Positions 16,357 to 25,593 of a stretch of DNA of 64,000 bases are shown here, piece by piece. Under the pieces are notes generated by a model. The model saw only the letters and a list, made by a program, of their open reading frames with translations. It was not told the DNA's origin and searched no databases. Location of the stretch: contig DAIUEJ010000001.1 of the NCBI GenBank assembly GCA_036845225.1, positions 124,001 to 188,000 of the forward strand, written 5' to 3'. The position numbers were made by a program, and so were the translations under genes. How positions within the stretch are numbered: the first letter of the stretch is position 1; every line of letters begins with the position of its first letter. The stretch is from FEN-680 sp036845225 (GTDB lineage Bacteria > Actinomycetota > Geothermincolia > Fen-727 > Anoxymicrobiaceae).

Positions 16357-16860
16357 GTGAAGAAGGTGGAGATAATCGAAACCGAATCGAAAGACGAGGT
16401 CGTCCTCACCGAAGCCGGCCGCAAGAAACTCAACGACGAGCTTGACGATCTCAAGAACGTCAAGCGGCGGGAGGTGGCCGAGCGGCTGAAGAACGCCATA
16501 AGCTACGGCGACCTGATGGAGAACTCCGAGTACGATGACGCCAAGAACGAGCAGGCGCGGGTCGAGCACCGCATCGACCAGATAGAGACGATGCTGTCCA
16601 AGGCCAGAGTGATCGACCGCCGGCACGTGAAGACCAAGGAAGTGGATATCGGCTCCCTGGTGGAGATAAAGCAGGTCGGCTCCGGCAAGAAGCAGCAATA
16701 CCGCATCGTCGGGCCGGCGGAGGCGAACCCCGAGAACCACATGGTCTCTTTTCAGAGCCCTGTGGGACGCGCCCTGATGGGGCTGAAAGTCGGAGACGTC
16801 GCGTTGGTAACAGCGCCGGCCGGTCAGGTCAAGTACCGGGTCACCGCCATCAAGAAGTAG
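16357..16860 (+). CDS. greA: Transcription elongation factor GreA
   Basis: 167 aa from GTG 16357 (VKKVEIIETES); GTG 16366 is also possible. The N-terminal antiparallel coiled coil carries the tip acidic motif NSEYDDAK, which reaches into the RNA polymerase secondary channel and promotes cleavage of backtracked RNA. The C-terminal FKBP-like domain shows SPVGRALMGLKVGD and the usual ending VTAPAGQVKYRVTAI. The consensus promoter, about 65 bp upstream, gives a leader of some 60 nt. The greA-lysS order is common in Firmicutes and relatives. Confidence 0.95.
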   Translation: MKKVEIIETESKDEVVLTEAGRKKLNDELDDLKNVKRREVAERLKNAISYGDLMENSEYDDAKNEQARVEHRIDQIETMLSKARVIDRRHVKTKEVDIGSLVEIKQVGSGKKQQYRIVGPAEANPENHMVSFQSPVGRALMGLKVGDVALVTAPAGQVKYRVTAIKK

Positions 16861-16870
16861 AGCGAAAACC

Positions 16871-16902
16871 GGGGGTCAGGCACTTTTCACCCCGTTTTTT
16901 TT
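16871..16902 (+). terminator. GGGGTCAGGCAC repeat acting as terminator of greA
   Basis: GGGGT (16872-16876) and ACCCC (16889-16893) close a hairpin around CAGGCACTTTTC, followed by GTTTTTTTT. The left side is the head of the repeat family seen at 1390, 10724 and 61402. The other half of the element is missing here, replaced by TTTTCACCCCC. Confidence 0.6.
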
Positions 16903-17025
16903 CACCCCCGATCCCTGTCGTCGCGTGCAGCCAATCCCTTTCAGCCACCAGGACGATGGAGCGCCCCCGTTTGTGATATTCTTCAGCAATCATCCAGACC
17001 GCCCTACTAGTCAAGGAAGCAAGCG

Positions 17026-18576
17026 GTGCCCGAAGAAAGAGACACGGAAGAGAATGCCGCCAGCCCCGAAGAGGAGAGCGAGCTCATTCGCGTGAGGCGC
17101 GCGAAGCTGGAGAAGATCTTCTCCTCGGGCGGCGAGCCGTATAAGTCTTCCTACGCCAGGCCGGGAGAGATTGCGCAGGCCGCTGACATAGCCGGCAAGT
17201 ATCAGGGCCTCGAGCCCGGAGCGGCCTCCGGGGACGATGCCGCGGTCGCCGGGCGCCTCGTCGGGCGGCGGGAGCACGGCAAGGCCACCTTCGCGGACCT
17301 CCAGGACTCGACGGGCAAGATACAGCTCCTGCTCAGGCAGGACGTTGTGGGGGAGCAGCCGTTCTCGCAGTTCAGCGACCTAGACGTCGGCGACTGGGTC
17401 GGGGCCGCCGGTGAGGTCGTGCGCTCGAGGCGCGGCGAGCTGTCAATCGCGGTGCAGTCCTACGAGCTGCTTTCGAAGTCTCTGCGGCCGCTTCCGGAGA
17501 AGTGGCACGGCCTCAAGGACCGCGAGCAGAGGTATCGCCAGCGGTACCTCGACCTGCTCATGAACGAAGAGGCTCGGCGGGTGCTCGAGGCCCGCGCGCG
17601 AATGATCAAAGAGATCCGGTGTTTCTTCGATGAGCGAGGCTTCATCGAGGTCGAGACGCCGATGCTGCAACCGATTGCCGGCGGCGCGACCGCGCGTCCA
17701 TTCGTCACCTACCACAACGCACTGGGGATGGACCTCTACCTGCGGATAGCCCCCGAGCTCTACCTCAAGCGCCTGCTGATAGGCGGCTACGACAAGGTCT
17801 ACGAGATGAACAGGAACTTCCGCAACGAGGGGGTCAGCCCGCGCCACAACCCCGAGTTCACCATGCTCGAGGCGTACCAGGCGTTCGTCGACTACCACTA
17901 CCTGATGGAGTTCCTCCGGGAGCTCATCACGCGCGCCATAGTAGTGGTGAGAGGCTCGGAGGAGTTCGAGTTCGCCGGCCACCAGATATCGCTCGCGTCG
18001 CCCTGGAAGAAGGTCTCGGTGGTGGGTTCCCTCAAAGAGTACGCCGGGCTCGACCTCGCGATCACCACCGACATGGCAAAGCTCAAGACGCTTGCCTCCG
18101 AGCGCGAGATCGAGGTGCCCGCGTCCGCCGGGCCGGGCTGGATAATCCACGAGCTGTACGAGAAGCTGGTCGAACCGCAGCTGATCCAGCCTACGTTCGT
18201 CACTGACTACCCCGAGGAAGTCTCTCCGCTGGCGCGGAGGAACCCGGACGCGCCGGGCTTCACCGAGCGGTTCGAGATACTGATGGCCGGCCAGGAGATA
18301 GCCAACGCCTTTTCCGAGCTGATAGACCCGGTCGACCAGCGGGCCCGCTTCGAGGCGCAGGCCCGCAAGAGGGCGGCCGGCGACGAGGAAGCGCAACCGC
18401 CGGACGAGGATTTCCTGACAGCCCTCGAATACGGCATGCCGCCGGCCGGAGGCATCGGCGTCGGCATCGACAGGCTCACCATGATCGCCACCGGCTGCCA
18501 GAACATCCGGGACGTCATCATCTTTCCCCACCTGCGACCCCAGCAGGGTAGGTCATCACAGACTCGCGTCGAATAG
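17026..18576 (+). CDS. lysS: Lysyl-tRNA synthetase, class II
   Basis: A 516-aa LysRS. An N-terminal OB-fold anticodon-binding domain (about 75-180: VAGRLVGRREHGKATFADL) is followed by the class II core with motif 1 (FFDERGFIEVETPML), motif 2 (RNFRNEGVSPRHNPEFTMLE) and motif 3 (GIGVGIDRLTM). The GTG start at 17026 follows AAGGAAG. The N-terminal 30 residues are an acidic extension (EERDTEENAASPEEESE), longer than in many homologues. It lies between greA and mcsA. Function and length are standard. Confidence 0.97.
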   Translation: MPEERDTEENAASPEEESELIRVRRAKLEKIFSSGGEPYKSSYARPGEIAQAADIAGKYQGLEPGAASGDDAAVAGRLVGRREHGKATFADLQDSTGKIQLLLRQDVVGEQPFSQFSDLDVGDWVGAAGEVVRSRRGELSIAVQSYELLSKSLRPLPEKWHGLKDREQRYRQRYLDLLMNEEARRVLEARARMIKEIRCFFDERGFIEVETPMLQPIAGGATARPFVTYHNALGMDLYLRIAPELYLKRLLIGGYDKVYEMNRNFRNEGVSPRHNPEFTMLEAYQAFVDYHYLMEFLRELITRAIVVVRGSEEFEFAGHQISLASPWKKVSVVGSLKEYAGLDLAITTDMAKLKTLASEREIEVPASAGPGWIIHELYEKLVEPQLIQPTFVTDYPEEVSPLARRNPDAPGFTERFEILMAGQEIANAFSELIDPVDQRARFEAQARKRAAGDEEAQPPDEDFLTALEYGMPPAGGIGVGIDRLTMIATGCQNIRDVIIFPHLRPQQGRSSQTRVE

Positions 18577-18691
18577 ATTCACAAGAGTCGCGAGAGGCCG
18601 GCTCACGGCGTTATTGAGGGATATCATCACGATTCTCGTACCAGCGTTATAGTATTTGATGAGGATTGCTGCCGCGGGCAGTGGGGGTGCA

Positions 18692-19234
18692 ATGAACATC
18701 TTCTGCGATGAATGCAAGAAGAATATCGCAACAGTATTCCTGACCAAGATCTCGGGCAACGAGGTCTCGAAGGTGCAGCTCTGCGAGGACTGCGCGAACA
18801 GGATGGAGGAGACCACAGAGGCCGCCAACCTGCTTGCGTTCCTGCCGCAGATCCTTTCAGGGCTCCAGAGCGCCGAGCAGGAGCACCTGGTGGAGGACGT
18901 GCTCTCGGCGGAGCTCATCACGTGCGGGTTGTGCGGGACGTCGTTCAACGACTTCCAGAAGATGGGGTTCCTGGGCTGCGAGGGTTGCTACGAGGCGTTC
19001 GGCGAATCGCTCGAGGGCGTGCTGTTCGATTTCCAGGAGGCGACCGAGCATATCGGGAAGATACCCGGGAAGGCGTCGGAGAGCGCCCGCCTCCGCAAGC
19101 GGCTGGTGGAGCTTGAGAGGCACTTGGAACGTCAAATTGCAGAAGAAGAGTACGAGGCCGCCGCGGCGGTCAGAGACCAGATAAAAGAAGTAGAGGGCAA
19201 GCTCGAGTTGGAGGCGGAACGTGGCAAAGAGTAA
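18692..19234 (+). CDS. mcsA: McsA-like zinc protein, activator of McsB
   Basis: 180 aa from ATG 18692 (MNIFCDECKKN) behind GTGGGGGTG; the open frame up to 18656 is a non-coding extension. Four CxxC pairs (CDEC, CEDC, CGLC, CEGC) would bind two zinc ions. A C-terminal UVR motif (LERQIAEEEYEAAAAVRDQIK) matches the UvrB/ClpC interaction module. In Bacillus McsA activates the arginine kinase McsB. It overlaps mcsB by 14 bp. The ctsR repressor gene that usually precedes mcsA is absent; lysS is next upstream. Confidence 0.92.
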   Translation: MNIFCDECKKNIATVFLTKISGNEVSKVQLCEDCANRMEETTEAANLLAFLPQILSGLQSAEQEHLVEDVLSAELITCGLCGTSFNDFQKMGFLGCEGCYEAFGESLEGVLFDFQEATEHIGKIPGKASESARLRKRLVELERHLERQIAEEEYEAAAAVRDQIKEVEGKLELEAERGKE

Positions 19235-20270
19235 GGCGCCCCGCACCGGGGCGTACTGGTTGGGACAGCAGGGGCCCGGATATCCCCTGGTGCTGTCCTG
19301 CCGCGCCCGCATCGCCCGAAACCTTGAGGGCCTGCCTTTCCCGATCTCGGCGGGCGAAGAGGACCTGGAGAGGTCGCGGGGCATGGTGCTCGAGGCCGTG
19401 TCGCGCCGTGTCGCAGAGGACAGGGACTGGGAGGTGCGCTTCGCGGAGGAGCTCAGCAGGAACGAGCTCGAGATGATGGCTGAAGAGCACGTCACGAGCG
19501 CCTCGTTCGCCGATCGCGTCGGCGGCCGGGCGGTCGCCATCGGCCCGGCCGACGGCCGGAGCGTTATGGTGAACGAAGAAGACCATGTCCGCATCCAGGC
19601 GATACTGCCGGGAGCGCAGTTCATGAAAGTCTGGAAGGCGGCCGATGACATCGACAGCAGGATCGAGACCGAGGTCCAGTACTGCTTCGACCAGAAGGTC
19701 GGGTACTTGACCTCGTGTCCCAGCAACGTCGGCACCGGCCTGCGGGTGTCCGCGATGCTGCACCTGCCGGCGCTGGTGATAACGGGGGAGATAGGGAAGA
19801 CGATCTCCGCGCTGGGCCAGGCGGGCATCTACGTCCGCGGGCTGTACGGCGAAGGGTCCGGAGTCGCGGGGAACCTTTTCCAGATCTCCAACCGGCAGAC
19901 ACTCGGGCGAACCGAGGAGTTCATAATATCGAACATGGACATGATAGTACGGCAAGTGGTAGACAATGAGAGGACAGCCAGGAAGATGATGCTCAGGGAG
20001 GACCCGCTCGACCTGACCGACAGGGTCTACCGGGGGCTGGGCGTAGTGGAGCGCTGCAGGCGGGTGGGCTACTACGAGGCGCTTGAGCTTATCTCACTGG
20101 TGAAGCTCGGGGTGGACACGGAAGTGCTCCCCGTGAGCGAGTTCAATATCCTGGAGGTCGGCGTCGGCGTCGGGCCGTACCACCTGCGGGAGCTCCTCGG
20201 CGGAGAGGCCGGCGAGGAGGAAGTGGACAGGGAGAGGTCGGTCCACCTGAGGCGAACGCTCGACCTGTAG
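19221..20270 (+). CDS. mcsB: Protein arginine kinase McsB
   Basis: A 349-aa ATP:guanido phosphotransferase. Catalytic landmarks are LSCRARIARNLEGLPFP near the N-terminus, the NEEDHVRIQ loop and CPSNVGTGLRVSAMLHLP with the conserved active-site Cys. McsB phosphorylates arginines on misfolded proteins and so marks them for ClpC-ClpP. GTG start at 19221 inside mcsA. The C-terminal region (VGVGVGPYHLRELL) corresponds to the pArg-binding regulatory part. It is co-transcribed with mcsA and probably clpC, 67 bp downstream. Confidence 0.95.
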   Translation: MAKSKAPRTGAYWLGQQGPGYPLVLSCRARIARNLEGLPFPISAGEEDLERSRGMVLEAVSRRVAEDRDWEVRFAEELSRNELEMMAEEHVTSASFADRVGGRAVAIGPADGRSVMVNEEDHVRIQAILPGAQFMKVWKAADDIDSRIETEVQYCFDQKVGYLTSCPSNVGTGLRVSAMLHLPALVITGEIGKTISALGQAGIYVRGLYGEGSGVAGNLFQISNRQTLGRTEEFIISNMDMIVRQVVDNERTARKMMLREDPLDLTDRVYRGLGVVERCRRVGYYEALELISLVKLGVDTEVLPVSEFNILEVGVGVGPYHLRELLGGEAGEEEVDRERSVHLRRTLDL

Positions 20271-20336
20271 GTGGGGCCGGGCCGTGTGTGAACTGTTGGC
20301 AGTATGCCTTAGAATATAGACAGGGAGGAATTACAA

Positions 20337-22802
20337 TTGTTCCAGAGGTTTTCAGACAGTGCGAGACGGGTTGTAGTCCTGGCCCAGGAAGAGGCCAGGA
20401 AGCTCAACCACAATTACATAGGGACTGAGCACTTGCTCCTGGGCCTTATCCAGGAAGGCGAAGGCGTCGCCGCGAAAGCCCTGGAGACTTTCCAGGTCAA
20501 CCTCGAGGCCGTCCGGAGCCAGGTCGTAGAGGTCATCGGCAGGGGCTCGAGCCCGCCGAGCGGCCATATCCCGTTCACGCCCCGTGCCAAGAAGGTGCTC
20601 GAGCTGTCCCTGCGCGAGGCGCTGCAGCTCGGCCACAACTACATCGGCACAGAGCACATACTGCTCGGCCTCATCCGCGAGGGTGAGGGCGTCGCGGCCA
20701 AGGTGCTCGTCAAGCTGGGCGTCGACCTCGAGCGCCTGCGCAACCAGGTGCTCAAGAGCCTGACCGGCTCTTCCGCGGCCGGCGAGCTCACCGCGGGCGA
20801 GGGAGCGGCGGGTACCCTCATGCTCGACCAGTTCGGCCGAAACCTCACCGATCTCGCTGCCCAGAACAAGCTGGACCCGGTGATAGGCCGCGAGAAAGAG
20901 ATCGAGCGAGTGATGCAGGTGCTCTCACGCCGCACCAAGAACAACCCGGTGCTGGTCGGCGAGCCCGGCGTCGGCAAGACCGCTATCGTGGAAGGCCTGG
21001 CGCAGTGCATCACCTCCAACGAGGTGCCCGAGATGCTACGCGGCAAACAACTCTACACGCTGGACCTGGGCGCCCTGGTTGCCGGCTCGCGCTATCGCGG
21101 CGACTTCGAGGAGCGTCTCAAGAAGGTCATCAAGGAGATCCGCGGGCGCGGCGACATCATCCTGTTCATCGACGAGCTGCACAACCTCGTTGGTGCGGGA
21201 GCCGCCGAAGGAGCCATCGATGCGGCCAGCATCCTCAAGCCGGCGCTGGCGCGCGGCGAGCTGCAGACCATCGGCGCGACCACTATGGCCGAGTACCGCA
21301 AGCACCTCGAGCGCGACGCGGCCCTCGAGCGCAGGTTCCAGCCCATAACGGTCGAAGAGCCGACGGTCGAGCACACCATAGACATACTGCGGGGCCTGCG
21401 TGACCGCTACGAGGCGCACCACAAGCTCCAGATAACCGACGGAGCGATGATCGCCGCCGCGAGGATGGCGCACCGCTACATATCCGACAGGTTCCTGCCG
21501 GACAAGGCGATCGACCTCGTGGACGAGGCGGCGAGCCGGCTGCGGATGCGCGCGATGACCGCTCCACCGGACATCCGCGAGCAGGAGGACATCCTGACCC
21601 AGCTCCGCAAGGAAAAGCAGGTCGCGATCGCCACCCAGGACTTCGAGAAAGCCGCCCAGATCCGCGACCAGGAGCAGGCGACCATCCTCGATATCGCGGA
21701 GAGCGAGAAAGACTGGAAGGCGCCTCACCAGACACACAAGCTGCAGGTGACCGCCGATGACATAACGGAGATACTGTCCTCGTGGACGGGCATCCCGGTC
21801 TATCAGTTGACTGAGGAAGAGAGCGAGAAGCTTCTGCGCATGGAGGAGGAGCTCCACAAGCGCGTCATCAGTCAGGAGGAGGCGGTGGTGGCGATAGCGC
21901 AGGCCATCAGGCGCACGCGCGCCGGTCTCAAGGACCCGCGGCGCCCCGGCGGCTCGTTCATATTCCTGGGCCCCTCGGGCGTAGGCAAGACCGAGCTCGC
22001 GCGCACCCTGGCCGAGTTCCTGTTCGGCGACGAGGACTCCCTGCTCCAGATCGACATGTCCGAGTACATGGAGAAGCACAGCGTGAGCCGTCTGGTGGGT
22101 TCACCACCGGGCTACGTCGGTCATGAGGAAGGCGGCCAGCTCACCGAGGCAGTGCGCAGGCGCCCGTTCTCGGTGGTGCTCCTCGACGAGATCGAGAAGG
22201 CGCACTACGACGTGTTTAACGTGCTCCTGCAGATCCTCGAGGACGGCAGGCTGACCGACTCCCAGGGACACCAGGTCGACTTCCGCAACACGATCATCAT
22301 CATGACGTCGAACCTCGGGACCGCCGAGATCCACAACGCCTCCCCGCTGGGCTTCCAGTCCGCCCGGGAGGGCGGCTCGATGGCGTACGGCGACATGAAG
22401 GAGAAGGTCGAGGCCGAGCTGAAGCGCACCTTCAGGCCGGAGCTCCTCAACCGCATCGACGACGTCATCGTCTTCAAAGAGCTGAGCCACGACGAGGTCA
22501 AGGAGATCGCCGAGCTCATGCTGAACAGGGTCCGCGAGCAGCTGGCCGAGCAGGACATCAGGCTCGAGGTCAGCGACGCCGCCAAGGAGGTACTGGTCAA
22601 GGAAGGGTTCGACCCGTCCATGGGCGCGAGGCCTCTGCGCCGCGCGATCACCAGGCTCATCGAGAACCCGGTGTCCGAGGCGATACTGCGGGGCACCTTC
22701 ACCGGTGGCCACCTGATCTCGGTGGACGTCAAGGAAGACCGCCTCGACTTCGAGGTCAGAGAGGACACGGATACGGTGGCGCCGGTGGGCGCCAGCAACT
22801 GA
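20337..22802 (+). CDS. clpC: ATP-dependent Clp unfoldase ClpC
   Basis: 821 aa from a TTG (20337) with a strong GGGAGGAATTACAA site. It has two Clp_N repeats (residues 1-145), AAA-1 with Walker A GEPGVGKT (about 205), a middle domain carrying a UVR motif (DFEKAAQIRDQE, about 430), AAA-2 with GPSGVGKT (about 545), and a ClpB-D2 small domain. It is a hexameric unfoldase that feeds ClpP. McsA/McsB next door supply the adaptor kinase and pArg tag. No CtsR operator (GGTCAAA direct repeats) was seen upstream. A strong terminator follows. Confidence 0.97.
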   Translation: MFQRFSDSARRVVVLAQEEARKLNHNYIGTEHLLLGLIQEGEGVAAKALETFQVNLEAVRSQVVEVIGRGSSPPSGHIPFTPRAKKVLELSLREALQLGHNYIGTEHILLGLIREGEGVAAKVLVKLGVDLERLRNQVLKSLTGSSAAGELTAGEGAAGTLMLDQFGRNLTDLAAQNKLDPVIGREKEIERVMQVLSRRTKNNPVLVGEPGVGKTAIVEGLAQCITSNEVPEMLRGKQLYTLDLGALVAGSRYRGDFEERLKKVIKEIRGRGDIILFIDELHNLVGAGAAEGAIDAASILKPALARGELQTIGATTMAEYRKHLERDAALERRFQPITVEEPTVEHTIDILRGLRDRYEAHHKLQITDGAMIAAARMAHRYISDRFLPDKAIDLVDEAASRLRMRAMTAPPDIREQEDILTQLRKEKQVAIATQDFEKAAQIRDQEQATILDIAESEKDWKAPHQTHKLQVTADDITEILSSWTGIPVYQLTEEESEKLLRMEEELHKRVISQEEAVVAIAQAIRRTRAGLKDPRRPGGSFIFLGPSGVGKTELARTLAEFLFGDEDSLLQIDMSEYMEKHSVSRLVGSPPGYVGHEEGGQLTEAVRRRPFSVVLLDEIEKAHYDVFNVLLQILEDGRLTDSQGHQVDFRNTIIIMTSNLGTAEIHNASPLGFQSAREGGSMAYGDMKEKVEAELKRTFRPELLNRIDDVIVFKELSHDEVKEIAELMLNRVREQLAEQDIRLEVSDAAKEVLVKEGFDPSMGARPLRRAITRLIENPVSEAILRGTFTGGHLISVDVKEDRLDFEVREDTDTVAPVGASN

Positions 22803-22822
22803 AGATAACCAAAAGCGATACG

Positions 22823-22861
22823 GCCGGGCTTCTGATATCATTGTCGAAGCCCGGCTTTTTC
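22823..22861 (+). terminator. Rho-independent terminator of clpC
   Basis: GCCGGGCTT and AAGCCCGGC form a perfect 9-bp stem, followed by TTTTTCTTT. Confidence 0.88.
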
Positions 22862-22954
22862 TTTGGCGGGTTTTTCACCCAGATGACGAATATATTTTAG
22901 GGGCACCCCTTCCGGGTGCTCGCTGGTGCCGGCGGATGGAACGGGGGAGCGCGA

Positions 22955-24043
22955 GTGGGGCCGGATACCCTCAAACAAAAACAGGAGATGCTGATCGCCG
23001 TGCTCGAGAAGGTGGCGCCGGGCACCGAGCTGAGGGAGGCGATAGACCGCATCCTGCAGGTGGGCTCGGGGGCCCTTATCGTCATCGGCAGCATCGCCGA
23101 GCTCCGGCACATCATGTCCGGCGGCTTCGGGATCAACATCGAGTTCAGCGCCCCCAGGCTCTTCGAACTCGCGAAGATGGACGGGGCCGTTGTGCTGAGC
23201 AGGGACCTCAAGACGATCCACTCTTCGAACGTGCACTTGGTGCCCGAGGCCTCCATACCGACCCACGAGGCGGGCATGCGGCACCGCACAGCGGAGCGTG
23301 TGGCCCGCGGCCACAAGAGCGCGTTCGTCATAGCGATCTCCGAGAAGATGAACACCGTGTCCATCTACGTTGACGAGGAACACTTCACCCTCGAGGCCAT
23401 CCCGCTCGTCCTCGCGAAGGCCGACCAGGCCCTCCAGACCCTGAGCCGCTACCGGGCCAGGCTGGACAAAGAATACATCCACCTGAACACTCTCGAGATA
23501 GAGGACATGGTCACCCTTCGCGACGTGATAAAGGTGATGCAGCGCAACGAGATGGTCGTTCGCATCGCCGACGAGGTCAGGTTCCAGGTGAGCGAGCTGG
23601 GCAAAGACGGCAGGCTGGTCAGCCTCCAGTTGAACGAGCTGATGGTGGGGGTCGACAAGCTCCAGCGGCTCCTCATCAAAGACTACCTGGTGCAGCGGGA
23701 CGCCAGGGACGCCGACTCGATACGCCGGGACCTCGGAAACCTCAACGGCGACGAGCTCATGGAAGACAACACCGTCGCGCGGGTGCTCGGCTACCGCAGC
23801 TCGACCGAGCTCACCAACAAGCTGGTGCGCCCGAGAGGATACAGGATACTCTCGATGATCCCACGGGTCCCCTCCAGCGTGGTGGACAAGGTGGTCGCCA
23901 GGTTCGACAACCTCAAGAACGTGATGCGTGCCTCCCCGGCCCTGCTCGACGAGGTGGACGGCGTCGGAGAGCGCCGGGCGTTAGCCATCAAGGAAGGCCT
24001 CGAGAGGATCTCCGAGACCATCATCATGGAGGGCTACCTGTAG
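22955..24043 (+). CDS. disA: Diadenylate cyclase DisA
   Basis: 362 aa from GTG 22955 (MGPDTLKQKQEML), with GGGGGAG five bases upstream. The N-terminal DAC domain carries the DGA motif (KMDGAVVLS) and RHRTAERVA, making c-di-AMP from two ATP. A helical linker and a C-terminal HhH DNA-binding domain (DEVDGVGERRALAIKEGL) follow, so it is the octameric DNA-integrity-scanning type. radA, its common neighbour, is not here. It is convergent with the pilin gene, with only 19 bp between stops. Confidence 0.95.
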   Translation: MGPDTLKQKQEMLIAVLEKVAPGTELREAIDRILQVGSGALIVIGSIAELRHIMSGGFGINIEFSAPRLFELAKMDGAVVLSRDLKTIHSSNVHLVPEASIPTHEAGMRHRTAERVARGHKSAFVIAISEKMNTVSIYVDEEHFTLEAIPLVLAKADQALQTLSRYRARLDKEYIHLNTLEIEDMVTLRDVIKVMQRNEMVVRIADEVRFQVSELGKDGRLVSLQLNELMVGVDKLQRLLIKDYLVQRDARDADSIRRDLGNLNGDELMEDNTVARVLGYRSSTELTNKLVRPRGYRILSMIPRVPSSVVDKVVARFDNLKNVMRASPALLDEVDGVGERRALAIKEGLERISETIIMEGYL

Positions 24044-24062
24044 GCGGCCCGCGCCCTGCCCC

Positions 24063-24752
24063 CTAGTAATACTGCCCGAAGTTGACCGTGGTGCCTGTCG
24101 CGGGCGTCCAGGTGAAACTGCCTGTCGCGATGACCAGGCCGAGCCTGTACGACGTGTAGTAAGCCTTGTTGGTCCCCTGCGTCAGGGTGATGAGCGTCAC
24201 CTCGTTGTAGCACAAGGGGTTCGTGGCGGTGGTGTTGGTGGCGGTCCAGACGTTGGTCGCGGCGTTGCGGTATCCCCAGAAGACCCCGATCTTGCCGTAG
24301 ACGCACGACCAGTCATAGTACATTGCCGCGCCGCTGGTGTTGGGAACGAGCACGTTCTTCTTCCATGTGCCGTTGTTGCGCAACTGGTTGTTCCCGACCC
24401 GACTTATAAAGACCCAGTTTGTCTTGGTCTCGTAGTTGCTCATTGAGCGGGCGAAGCCGCCGGATGCTGTAGTACCGACCCCATCGTAGTACCGCGTATA
24501 CCGTTGTGGACTGCCGGTCGGTGTGAGGCCGCCGAACAGGAGCCAGAGGCGGTCCATGGCGCCGTTCCCGGTCCGGTCATTGGCTTTAGTGGTGTTGTTC
24601 CATGCGCTGGTGCGCGCCACGTACATGACCGCGACAGCTATGCTCACGAGTATCGCGATTATCAGGATGACGATCGTCAGCTCTATCAGGGTGAAACCAT
24701 CGGAGCCCTTAAAAGAGCCGCGGTAGCGCTTTCTTGTCAGAAGTTCGATCAT
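24063..24752 (-). CDS. Type IV pilin-like prepilin
   Basis: 229 aa from ATG 24752 (MIELLTRKRYRGSFKGS) with GGAAGTAAT upstream; a longer frame to 24857 is not supported. A class III signal DG|FTLIELTIVILII is cut before Phe by prepilin peptidase, followed by a hydrophobic helix. The C-terminal domain is rich in Asn, Thr, Tyr and Trp and has a Cys pair (SCVYG...PLCYN). The body is longer and less canonical than major pilins, so it may be a minor or pseudopilin. The PilT-like ATPase at 44379 is the only other pilus gene in the window. Confidence 0.85.
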   Translation of the reverse strand: MIELLTRKRYRGSFKGSDGFTLIELTIVILIIAILVSIAVAVMYVARTSAWNNTTKANDRTGNGAMDRLWLLFGGLTPTGSPQRYTRYYDGVGTTASGGFARSMSNYETKTNWVFISRVGNNQLRNNGTWKKNVLVPNTSGAAMYYDWSCVYGKIGVFWGYRNAATNVWTATNTTATNPLCYNEVTLITLTQGTNKAYYTSYRLGLVIATGSFTWTPATGTTVNFGQYY

Positions 24753-25057
24753 ATTACTTCCAGCTGCCCGCGCTCGAACACCAGAAAATGCGTCAGCAAA
24801 GATATGCACCAACTGATTATCAAGCCTTTTCCCCAAGCACCCGGGCGTTGCCAACATGCCCGCGTTGACAAGATTCTATCGGCGTGGGGGGGGGTGCGGT
24901 CAAACAGGTCCCTCAATCCGGGACGCGCCGGCGCCGCTCGTTCAGGCCAATCCCGGCCTGAGGACCACGACTCCGTGCCATCACGGGGTGATCAGAGCCA
25001 AGCGATGGCAAACAGGGACAGTTCTATGAGAGGTGTGGCACCGGTCGCGGGGGAGCC
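24753..25057. other. Intergenic region between two minus-strand genes
   Basis: No gene supported. It contains a G tract of nine (near 24888) and a small hairpin GTCCC-TCAATCC-GGGAC (about 24911-24927). It should hold the pilin promoter, but I see no clear hexamers. Confidence 0.5.
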
Positions 25058-25462
25058 TCAGGTGAGACTGTAGAAACCCAGGGTGGCGATACGGTCGTTC
25101 TCGCGCTTGATGACCCCGTGCAGGTCGATCCCCGTCAGCGTGCAGATGGCCGCGAGGAAGAACAGCGACTTGCCCAGCTCCTCCTCGATGATCTCGGCGC
25201 AGTTGGGGCAGAGCCGCCCTTCCAGGTGCGTCTTGACGTACTCGCTCATCTCGCTCAGCGAAGCGTCGGCGGGAAGCTCTTGCTTGGCGGCGTTGATCTC
25301 CAGGCATCCACATGAGGTGACGGATTTCGCCAGCGCGCGGTTCACGCGGGCACAGGCGTCCTGGTACTTGGTCATCACATCGAGCACGCTGCGGTGGCGT
25401 ATCAGTGACAGCGATACCGTCTGCTGGAACTCGTTGCAGGTAGACTCGATTTCTCTTGGCAT
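25058..25462 (-). CDS. MazG-like small protein with Cys motifs, neighbour of disA
   Basis: 134 aa from ATG 25462 (MPREIESTCNEFQQTV). GAGG precedes it, and a consensus promoter starts transcription about 45 nt upstream, which excludes the ATG at 25513. An N-terminal helical part with RHRSVLDVMTKYQD leads to a Cys motif (TSCGCLEINAAKQ), a CPNC pair, and a C-terminal segment EELGKSLFFLAAICTLTGID resembling the helical core of MazG-type NTP pyrophosphatases. Similar 130-140-aa proteins occur beside disA in Clostridia (from memory). I know of no function. Confidence 0.7.
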   Translation of the reverse strand: MPREIESTCNEFQQTVSLSLIRHRSVLDVMTKYQDACARVNRALAKSVTSCGCLEINAAKQELPADASLSEMSEYVKTHLEGRLCPNCAEIIEEELGKSLFFLAAICTLTGIDLHGVIKRENDRIATLGFYSLT

Positions 25463-25511
25463 CTCAACCTCATTCCCGCGGGCCTGAACAGCAGCCGCGA
25501 AGCCTTGATTC

Positions 25512-25541
25512 ATTATATGGACACGCGGAGAAGAGTGTCAA
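25512..25541 (-). promoter_or_regulatory. Consensus promoter of the MazG-like gene
   Basis: Reading the minus strand: TTGACA (25541-25536), an 18-bp spacer, TATAAT (25517-25512). Confidence 0.75.
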
Positions 25542-25564
25542 GAAATCCCATTATCACGCGAATC

Positions 25565-25593
25565 TTGATGCTCGGAGCGTTTTGTGTTACGAT
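25565..25593 (+). promoter_or_regulatory. Possible carD promoter
   Basis: TTGATG (25565-25570), 17 bp, TACGAT (25588-25593). It is divergent from the strong minus promoter 24 bp away and would give a leader of about 135 nt before carD. Confidence 0.4.

Noticed and set aside
20281..20336. Promoter directly upstream of clpC
   Set aside because: TTGGCA and TAGAAT are present but only 8 bp apart; clpC is more likely read from the mcsA promoter.
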